The notes beneath the pieces are model-generated. The model saw nothing but the letters and a program-made list of their open reading frames with translations, searched no databases and was not told the origin of the DNA. Below, one piece after another: positions 6,410-11,428 of a DNA stretch of 11,428 nt (positions within the stretch are counted from its first letter, which is position 1; the number at the start of each line of letters is the position of its first letter). The stretch lies in contig JAFADX010000092.1 in NCBI GenBank assembly GCA_023424475.1, forward strand, positions 1 to 11,428. The letters run 5' to 3'. Source of the stretch: Pseudomonadota bacterium. GTDB taxonomy: Bacteria > Pseudomonadota > Alphaproteobacteria > Acetobacterales > Acetobacteraceae. The position numbers and the translations under genes are program-made.

Positions 6410-7198
6410 ATGGCGATGCGCGAAGTCAGTCTGCGTGCCCTGCTCGAGGCAGGCGTTCATTTCGGCCACCACACGCGGCGCTGGAACCCGCGGATGGCGC
6501 CCTACATCTTCGGCGTCCGCAACCAGGTCCACATCCTCGACCTGCAGCAGACCGTCCCCCTGATGGAGCGCGCGCTGCGCGCGGTGCGCGACACGGTGGC
6601 CGCCGGCGGCCGCGTGCTCTTCGTCGGCACCAAGAAGGCGGCGGCCGACTACGTGGCGGAATCCGCGACGCGCTGCGGCCAGTACTACGTCAACCACCGC
6701 TGGCTCGGCGGCATGCTGACGAACTGGAAGACCATCACGGGCTCGATCAAGCGCCTGAAGCAGATGGACGAGCGTCTGGGCGGCGACACGACCGGCCTGA
6801 CGAAGAAGGAAATCCTGATGCTGACGCGCGAGAAAGAGAAGCTCGACCGCGCGCTCGGCGGCATCAAGGAGATGGGCGGCCTGCCCGACCTGCTCTTCGT
6901 GATCGACACCGTGAAGGAGAAGCTGGCGATCGAGGAGGCCAACAAGCTCGGCATCCCCGTCATCGCCGTGGTCGATTCCAATGCCGACCCCGCGGGCGTG
7001 ACCTTCCCGATCCCGGGCAACGACGACGCGATCCGCGCCATCACCCTCTACTGCGACATGGTCGCCTCTGCGGTGCTCGAAGGCATCTCGGCCGAGCTGC
7101 AAGCGTCCGGCGTCGATGTCGGCACGGCCGAGGAACTGGCGCCCGAGGCGCTGCCCGAGGCGCCCGTCGAGGCCGCCCCCGAAGCGCCGCAGGCCTGA
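6410..7198 (+). CDS. rpsB: 30S ribosomal protein S2
   Basis: A structural protein of the small ribosomal subunit, bound late in assembly near the platform and needed for S1 recruitment in many bacteria. The 262 residues begin with the hallmark LLEAGVHFGHHTRRWNPRM (11-29), followed by VHILDLQQT (40-48), LFVGTKKAA (70-78), YVNHRWLGGMLTNW (93-106) and GIPVIAVVDSNADP (181-194). The last roughly 30 residues form an acidic Ala/Pro/Glu tail, a common variable end in alphaproteobacterial S2. It heads the cluster of translation and lipid genes and has its own promoter candidate and structured leader. A hairpin separates it from tsf, 69 bp downstream. Confidence 0.98.
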   Translation: MAMREVSLRALLEAGVHFGHHTRRWNPRMAPYIFGVRNQVHILDLQQTVPLMERALRAVRDTVAAGGRVLFVGTKKAAADYVAESATRCGQYYVNHRWLGGMLTNWKTITGSIKRLKQMDERLGGDTTGLTKKEILMLTREKEKLDRALGGIKEMGGLPDLLFVIDTVKEKLAIEEANKLGIPVIAVVDSNADPAGVTFPIPGNDDAIRAITLYCDMVASAVLEGISAELQASGVDVGTAEELAPEALPEAPVEAAPEAPQA

Positions 7199-7207
7199 CC
7201 CTGACCG

Positions 7208-7239
7208 GCCGGGGCCCGCAGCGGCCCCGGTCCCCTTTT
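7208..7239 (+). terminator. Attenuator-like terminator between rpsB and tsf
   Basis: CCGGGGCC (7209-7216) and GGCCCCGG (7223-7230) form a perfect 8-bp GC stem (plus a flanking G-T pair) with a 6-base loop, followed by TCCCCTTTT. This is the best intrinsic-terminator shape in the window. In E. coli a partial terminator between rpsB and tsf sets the S2 to EF-Ts ratio; the position here suggests the same job. Confidence 0.6.
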
Positions 7240-7267
7240 CCTCCACTGGCAACCACGGAGCATTCCG

Positions 7268-8206
7268 ATGGCCGAGATCACTGCGGCGATGGTCCGCGAC
7301 CTGCGCGAGAAGACCGGCGCGGGCATGATGGACTGCAAGAAGGCGCTGGTCGAAGCGGACGGCGACATGGAGGCCGCGATCGACTGGCTGCGCAAGAAGG
7401 GCCTTTCGGCCGCGGCCAAGAAGTCCGGCCGCGTCGCCGCCGAGGGCCTGATCGCCGTTGCCTCCGCCCCGCGCACCGCCGCGATGGTCGAGGTGAACGC
7501 CGAGACCGACTTCGTTGCGCGCAACGAGCACTTTCAGGCGTTCTGCGCCGCGGTGGCGGAACTCGCCCTGACCGTGGGCGACGACGTCGAGACGCTGAAG
7601 GCCGCCCGCTACCCGGGTTCGGTCGACCTGATCGAGGGCGGGAAGAACTTCCGCACGGTCGGCGAGCAGCTCACGCACCTCATCGCGACGATCGGCGAGA
7701 ACATGTCGATCCGCCGCGCCAGGCGCCTGCATGTCAACGAGGGCGCGGTCGCGACCTATGTCCATTCCGCGGTCAAGCCGGGCATGGGCAAGATCGGCGT
7801 GATCGTGGCGCTCGAGGGCGCGTCGGAGCTCGAGGCGCTCGAGACGCTCGGCCGGCAGATCGGCATGCACGTCGCCGCCGCCCGTCCCGAGGCGCTCGAC
7901 GTCTCGGCGGTCGATCCCTCGGCGCTGGCGCGCGAGAAGGACGTGCTCTCCGAGCAGGCCCGCGCCTCCGGCAAGCCCGAGAACATCATCGAGAAGATGG
8001 TCGAGGGCCGCATCCGCAAGTACTACGAGGAAGTGGTGCTGCTGGAGCAGGTCTGGGTGCACGACGGCGAGAGCCGGGTGAAGGAGATCGTGAAGAAGTC
8101 GGGCGCCACTCTCGCCGGCTTCGCCCGCTTCCAGCTCGGCGAGGGCATCGAGAAGCAGGCTTCCGACTTCGCGGCCGAGGTGGCCGCGGCCGCCGGCCAG
8201 GGCTGA
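7268..8206 (+). CDS. tsf: Translation elongation factor Ts
   Basis: The guanine nucleotide exchange factor that releases GDP from EF-Tu in the cytoplasm. It has 312 residues. The N-terminal UBA-like domain (MAEITAAMVRDLREKTGAGM to about 55) carries MDCKKAL at 21-27. The core has the diagnostic TDFV at 80-83, whose Asp and Phe insert near the EF-Tu Mg site, followed by ARNEHFQ. Later come GKIGVIVALE and the coiled-coil region ENIIEKMVEGRIRKYYEEV. GGAG at 7257-7260, 7 bases before the ATG, fixes the start. The gene is probably transcribed from the rpsB promoter by readthrough of the intergenic hairpin and is closed by another strong hairpin. Confidence 0.98.
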   Translation: MAEITAAMVRDLREKTGAGMMDCKKALVEADGDMEAAIDWLRKKGLSAAAKKSGRVAAEGLIAVASAPRTAAMVEVNAETDFVARNEHFQAFCAAVAELALTVGDDVETLKAARYPGSVDLIEGGKNFRTVGEQLTHLIATIGENMSIRRARRLHVNEGAVATYVHSAVKPGMGKIGVIVALEGASELEALETLGRQIGMHVAAARPEALDVSAVDPSALAREKDVLSEQARASGKPENIIEKMVEGRIRKYYEEVVLLEQVWVHDGESRVKEIVKKSGATLAGFARFQLGEGIEKQASDFAAEVAAAAGQG

Positions 8207-8215
8207 TGCCTGCTC

Positions 8216-8238
8216 CGGGCGGGGCGCGGCCCCGCCCG
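8216..8238 (+). terminator. GC hairpin after tsf
   Basis: CGGGCGGGG (8216-8224) and CCCCGCCCG (8230-8238) make a perfect 9-bp stem with a 5-base loop, starting 9 bases after the tsf stop. AACCGCCTTATT follows, so the T-run is poor. It probably ends or lowers rpsB-tsf transcription before pyrH. Confidence 0.5.
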
Positions 8239-8248
8239 AACCGCCTTA

Positions 8249-8278
8249 TTGCCGCCTTCCGGGCGCGGTCACTATGGT
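8249..8278 (+). promoter_or_regulatory. Candidate promoter for pyrH and downstream genes
   Basis: TTGCCG (8249-8254), an 18-base spacer and TATGGT (8273-8278) each match 4 of 6 consensus bases and follow directly on the tsf hairpin. This would give pyrH-frr and later genes their own transcription start near 8285. By eye only. Confidence 0.3.
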
Positions 8279-8318
8279 GCCGCGCCCGCCACACCGACCG
8301 GAAGCACGAATCCCGCCC

Positions 8319-9047
8319 ATGAGCATCCAGCCCGCCTACAAGCGCGTCCTGCTCAAGGTGTCGGGGGAAGCCCTGATGGGCGACCGCGACTACGGCCTCG
8401 ACACCGCCGTCTGCCGCCGCATCGCCGAGGACGTGCGGGGCGTGGTCGAGCTGGGCGTCGAGGTCTGCCTGGTCATCGGCGGCGGCAACATCTTCCGTGG
8501 CGTCTCCGGCGCCGCGGCCGGCATGGACCGCGCCCAGGCCGATTCGATCGGCATGCTCGCCACCGTCATGAACGCGCTCGCCATGCAGGCGGCGCTCGAG
8601 AAGGTCGGCGTGTCCACCCGCGTGCAGAGCGCGATCCCGATGACCTCGGTCTGCGAGCCCTTCATCCGCCGCCGCGCCGTGCGGCACATGGAGAAGGGCC
8701 GCGTGGTGATCTTCGCCGCCGGCACGGGCAACCCCTTCTTCACCACCGACACCGCCGCGGCGCTGCGCGCGGCCGAGATGGGCTGCGACGCGCTGCTCAA
8801 GGGCACGCAGGTGGACGGCGTTTATTCGGCCGACCCGCGCAAGAACCCGAATGCCGAGCGATATGTCTCGCTGACCTATCTCGACATGCTGGCGCGCGAT
8901 CTCGCGGTGATGGACGCGGCGGCGATCAGCCTCGCGCGCGAGAACAAGCTGCCCATCATCGTCTTCAACATCCACGAGCCCGGCGCCTTCACCGCGGTGA
9001 TGAAGGGCGAGGGCCGCTTCACCACCGTCCACGAGGACCAGAACTGA
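8319..9047 (+). CDS. pyrH: UMP kinase
   Basis: Phosphorylates UMP to UDP with ATP, the committed step to UTP, CTP and UDP-sugars; the cytosolic bacterial type is a hexamer regulated by GTP and UTP. The 242 residues show the amino-acid-kinase fold: KVSGEALMG at 13-21, IGGGNIFRG at 53-61, the UMP-binding DRAQADSIGMLATVMNALAM (70-89), GTGNPFFTTDTAAALRA (135-151) and KGTQVDGVYSADPR (161-174). The ATG at 8319 matches the usual N-terminus. An open frame extends 15 codons upstream to a GTG/ATG-like region but overlaps the promoter candidate. The nearest purine-rich stretch (GGAAG, 8300-8304) is rather far, so initiation may be weak. frr follows after 13 bp. Confidence 0.97.
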   Translation: MSIQPAYKRVLLKVSGEALMGDRDYGLDTAVCRRIAEDVRGVVELGVEVCLVIGGGNIFRGVSGAAAGMDRAQADSIGMLATVMNALAMQAALEKVGVSTRVQSAIPMTSVCEPFIRRRAVRHMEKGRVVIFAAGTGNPFFTTDTAAALRAAEMGCDALLKGTQVDGVYSADPRKNPNAERYVSLTYLDMLARDLAVMDAAAISLARENKLPIIVFNIHEPGAFTAVMKGEGRFTTVHEDQN

Positions 9048-9060
9048 GCGGGAGGGCCCC

Positions 9061-9627
9061 ATGGCCGCAGATTTCGCCGCCCTGAAGCAGGACCTGACGC
9101 GCCGCATGGACGGCGCGATGGAGACGCTGAGGAAGGAGTTCGCCGGGCTGCGCACCGGGCGGGCGAGCCCCGCGCTGCTCGAGCCCGTGCGGGTCGAGGC
9201 CTATGGCTCGATGACGCCGCTCAACCAGGTGGCCAACATCTCGGTCGCCGGGCCCGGCCTGCTGTCCGTGCAGGTCTGGGACAAGGCGCTGACCAAGCAT
9301 GTCGAGAGCGCGATCCGCGAGGCCAATCTCGGCCTCAACCCGCAGGCCGAGGGCCAGGTGATCCGCGTGCCGCTGCCCCCGCTGACGCAGGAGCGGCGCA
9401 ACGAGCTCGCCAAGGCCGCCGCCCGGTATGCCGAGCAGACCCGCGTCGCCGTGCGCGGCGTCCGCCGCGACGGCATGGAGCAGGTCAAGGGCTGGGTGAA
9501 GAAGCACGAGTTCAGCGAGGACGAGGCCAAGCGGTCCGAGGACGAGATCCAGAAGCTCACGGATCAGTACGTGAAGCAGGTGGACGGCGCGCTCGTGGAG
9601 AAGGAAAAGGACATCCGCACGGTCTGA
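9061..9627 (+). CDS. frr: Ribosome recycling factor
   Basis: Together with EF-G it splits the post-termination ribosome complex in the cytoplasm. The 188 residues fit the family (about 185). The long three-helix bundle domain I and the small domain II are recognisable from LRKEFAGLRTGRASPALLE (23-41), YGSMTPLNQVANI (48-60), LGLNPQAEGQVIRVPLPPLT (90-109) and AVRGVRRDGME (130-140), which includes the conserved Arg132 that contacts 23S rRNA. GGAGG at 9051-9055 sits 5 bases before the ATG. The 13-bp gap to pyrH indicates one transcript. Confidence 0.98.
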   Translation: MAADFAALKQDLTRRMDGAMETLRKEFAGLRTGRASPALLEPVRVEAYGSMTPLNQVANISVAGPGLLSVQVWDKALTKHVESAIREANLGLNPQAEGQVIRVPLPPLTQERRNELAKAAARYAEQTRVAVRGVRRDGMEQVKGWVKKHEFSEDEAKRSEDEIQKLTDQYVKQVDGALVEKEKDIRTV

Positions 9628-9640
9628 GGCCGCGCGGTCG

Positions 9641-9703
9641 ATGGAGGCAGGGGTGCGCGAGGGCGGGGACGGGTCCCGGGCGGCAAGGGGTCGGGCGGCG
9701 TGA
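9641..9703 (+). other. Possible 20-codon ORF leading into uppS
   Basis: ATG at 9641 opens a 20-codon frame rich in Gly, Arg and Ala, whose TGA (9701-9703) overlaps the GTG start of uppS as GTGA. It could deliver ribosomes to the weak uppS start by coupling. It lacks its own clear Shine-Dalgarno and matches no known peptide, so chance is quite possible. Confidence 0.15.
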
Positions 9704-10443
9704 GCGCCGTGTCCGAGGCCGCCCGCCTGCCCGCCGACCCGGCGGCCGGGCCCGCCCATGTGGCGATCATCATGGACGGCAACCGGCGCTGGGCGCAGGC
9801 CCGCGGGTTGCCGGTCGCCCTCGGCCATAAGGCGGGGGCGGAGGCGGTGCGCCGCACCGTCGAGGCAGCGGCCGACCAGGGCGTATCCTGGCTGACCCTC
9901 TTCGCCTTCTCCTCGGAGAACTGGCGCCGGCCGCTCGAGGAGGTCTCGGCCCTGACCGGGCTGCTGCGCCTCTACCTGCGCTCCGAGGTCGCCAACCTGG
10001 TCAAGGAAGGCGCGCGGCTGCGCATCATCGGCGACTTCGAGCGCTTCGGCCCCGAGATGGCGCGCGCCATCCGCTCGGCCGAGGACGCCACCGCCGGCGG
10101 CACCCGCATCAACCTCAACGTCGCGCTGTCCTATGGCGCGCGGGACGAGATCCTCTCGGCCGCCCGCACCGCGGCGCGCGCCATCGCCGAGGGCCGCCTC
10201 GCCCCCGAGGCGCTGGACGAGGCGACCTTCGGCGGCTTCCTGCAGACCGCGGGGATGCCCGACCCGGATCTCATCATCCGCACCTCGGGCGAGCAGCGGC
10301 TGTCGAACTTCCTGCTCTGGCAGGCGGCCTATGCCGAGTTCGTCTTCCAGGACGTGCTCTGGCCGGACTACGGGGCCGAGCACCTCGCCGCCGCGCTGGC
10401 CGACTTCCGGCGGCGCGAGCGCCGCTACGGGGCACGTCCCTGA
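9700..10443 (+). CDS. uppS: Undecaprenyl-diphosphate synthase (cis-prenyltransferase)
   Basis: Adds eight isopentenyl units in cis to farnesyl diphosphate to make the C55 lipid carrier for peptidoglycan and other wall glycans; it acts at the cytosolic membrane face. The 247 residues carry the cis-prenyltransferase signatures HVAIIMDGNRRWAQARG (20-36) with catalytic Asp26, FAFSSENWRRP (68-78) with Asn74, SYGARDEI (144-151) and DPDLIIRTSGEQRLSNFLLW (188-207) with Arg194 and Arg200, then Glu213. The only usable start is GTG at 9700, with a purine-rich AAGGGG 9 bases ahead and no in-frame ATG upstream. The N-terminal 18 residues are unconserved Ala/Pro-rich sequence. Its TGA overlaps the proposed cdsA CTG start. 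Confidence 0.97.
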   Translation: MSAVSEAARLPADPAAGPAHVAIIMDGNRRWAQARGLPVALGHKAGAEAVRRTVEAAADQGVSWLTLFAFSSENWRRPLEEVSALTGLLRLYLRSEVANLVKEGARLRIIGDFERFGPEMARAIRSAEDATAGGTRINLNVALSYGARDEILSAARTAARAIAEGRLAPEALDEATFGGFLQTAGMPDPDLIIRTSGEQRLSNFLLWQAAYAEFVFQDVLWPDYGAEHLAAALADFRRRERRYGARP

Positions 10444-11288
10444 GCCTCGCCGCCGCATCGGGCGGCGAGCCCAAGCGCTGGCGGGACCTGCGCAAGCGCT
10501 TCCTCTCGGCATTGGTGCTGGGGCCGGCGGCGCTCGCCTGCATCTGGCTCGGCGCCGAGCCCTGGACCTTCCTGATCGCTGCCGCGGTCGCGGTGCTGAC
10601 CTGGGAATGGGTGCATCTGTGCGGCCTCAGCACGCGGATGCTGCCGGGGATGGCGGTGCCGCTCGCGATCTTCGCGGCCGGGCTGCTCGCGGTGGAGGAG
10701 CATGTCCGCGCCTCGCTCGTCGCGCTGCTGATCGGCTGGGGGCTGACCTGGTGGACGGCGGCACGGATGCGCCGGCCCGGCCAGCCGGCCGGGTGGCTCG
10801 CCGCGGGGGTGCTCTATATCGGCCTCGCCGGCATCGCGCTGATCGAGCTGCGCCACGACAACCTCGCGGGGCGGGCCAATGTCCTGTTCCTGTTCCTGGT
10901 GGTCTGGGCCTCCGACATCGGGGCCTACATGGCCGGGCGCGCCTTCGGGGGGCCGAAGCTCGCGGCCGCGGTATCGCCCAACAAGACCTGGTCCGGGGCG
11001 GCCGGCGGGCTGGCCGCGGCGATGGTGGTGGGCGTCGCGGCGGCGGCGGTGCTCGCCCCCGGCGGGGCTTCCCGCGCGGCGGCCGTCGCGGCCATGCTGG
11101 GCACCATGGCACAGGCGGGCGACCTCCTCGAAAGCTGGATCAAGCGGCGCTTCGACGTGAAGGACACGTCGAGCCTGATCCCGGGCCATGGCGGCCTGCT
11201 CGACCGGCTGGACGGGGTGATCGCGGCGGCGCCGGTGGCGGCGCTGCTCGCCTTCGCGCTCGGCCAGGGGCAGCCGCTCTGGCAATGA
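10440..11288 (+). CDS. cdsA: Phosphatidate cytidylyltransferase (CDP-diglyceride synthase)
   Basis: Inner-membrane enzyme that turns phosphatidate and CTP into CDP-diacylglycerol, the precursor of all phospholipids. It is strongly hydrophobic with several membrane helices. The PROSITE-type signature is intact near the end: SWIKRRFDVKD (232-242) followed by GHGGLLDRLDG. The start is unusual. The first ATG/GTG/TTG in this frame is TTG at 10512, but that would remove KRWRDLRKRFLSA, which resembles the conserved CdsA N-terminus. The frame is open back through CTG at 10440, which overlaps the uppS stop as CTGA and follows an ACGGGG stretch by 7 bases; this gives 282 residues, the normal length. 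Another in-frame CTG lies at 10488. The gene end overlaps dxr by ATGA. Confidence 0.93.
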   Translation: MSLAAASGGEPKRWRDLRKRFLSALVLGPAALACIWLGAEPWTFLIAAAVAVLTWEWVHLCGLSTRMLPGMAVPLAIFAAGLLAVEEHVRASLVALLIGWGLTWWTAARMRRPGQPAGWLAAGVLYIGLAGIALIELRHDNLAGRANVLFLFLVVWASDIGAYMAGRAFGGPKLAAAVSPNKTWSGAAGGLAAAMVVGVAAAAVLAPGGASRAAAVAAMLGTMAQAGDLLESWIKRRFDVKDTSSLIPGHGGLLDRLDGVIAAAPVAALLAFALGQGQPLWQ

Positions 11289-11428
11289 CGCGCGCGGTCA
11301 CCATCCTCGGCTCCACCGGCTCCGTCGGCTGCAGCACCGTCGCGCTGCTCGAGGCCGCGCCCGAGGGCGCCTTCCGGGTCGAGGCGCTGGTCGCCAACCG
11401 GGACGCGGCGGGGCTCGCCGCCCAGGCC
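11285..11428 (+). CDS. dxr: 1-deoxy-D-xylulose 5-phosphate reductoisomerase, N-terminal part
   Basis: Converts DXP to 2-C-methyl-D-erythritol 4-phosphate with NADPH, the first committed step of the MEP isoprenoid pathway, which supplies the substrates of UppS. Only the first 48 codons are in the window. They include the NADPH-binding GSTGSVGCST (9-18) and FRVEALVANRDAAGLAAQA, both characteristic of Dxr. The ATG overlaps the cdsA TGA (ATGA), indicating translational coupling in the operon. The protein continues beyond the window edge. Confidence 0.95.
   Translation, partial: MTRAVTILGSTGSVGCSTVALLEAAPEGAFRVEALVANRDAAGLAAQA

Noticed and set aside
4589..8062. Minus-strand open frame of 1157 codons running through rpsB, tsf and part of phoD
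   Set aside because: It crosses well-identified genes on both strands and reads as compositional shadow protein; stop codons are rare at this GC.
9061..9627. Large minus-strand frame over frr and uppS (9019-10512)
   Set aside because: It is antisense to two certain genes and has no domain-like sequence.

Overview
The window is about 11.4 kb of very GC-rich chromosomal DNA. Dense GC-type codon use and the unbroken order rpsB-tsf-pyrH-frr-uppS-cdsA-dxr point to an alphaproteobacterium. The protein sequences and extragenic repeats feel most like Acetobacteraceae (Roseomonas-type); that family assignment is an inference from memory, not from a search.

Left part (1-3153): two 104-bp tandem repeat units, each carrying a perfect 12-bp hairpin, lie directly against the 3' end of a minus-strand class I/II PLP aminotransferase. 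Upstream of it on the same strand is a small membrane protein with three N-terminal hydrophobic helices and a C-terminal Popeye (cAMP-binding-like) domain. A 160-bp divergent intergenic region separates this pair from a plus-strand L-aspartate dehydrogenase (NadX type).

Middle part (3154-6156): a convergent intergenic region with two strong inverted repeats (terminator candidates) is followed by two minus-strand genes. These are a Tat-exported PhoD-type alkaline phosphatase/phosphodiesterase and an acyltransferase-3 family integral membrane protein. Nothing ties these accessory genes into one pathway.

Right part (6157-11428): a 253-bp promoter/leader region precedes the housekeeping cluster. 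Ribosomal protein S2 and EF-Ts (translation) come first, with an attenuator-like hairpin between them. Next come UMP kinase and ribosome recycling factor, then undecaprenyl-diphosphate synthase, CDP-diglyceride synthase and the start of DXP reductoisomerase, cut by the window edge. The last three link isoprenoid precursor supply, the cell-wall lipid carrier and phospholipid precursor synthesis. uppS/cdsA and cdsA/dxr overlap by 4 bp each, so translation is probably coupled.

I did not find a convincing undescribed multi-gene system. The points most worth a second look are the bacterial Popeye-domain protein, which lacks the DSPE motif of animal POPDC proteins; cdsA, which seems to need a CTG start overlapping the uppS stop; the tandem hairpin repeat; and the structured leader/attenuator elements around rpsB.
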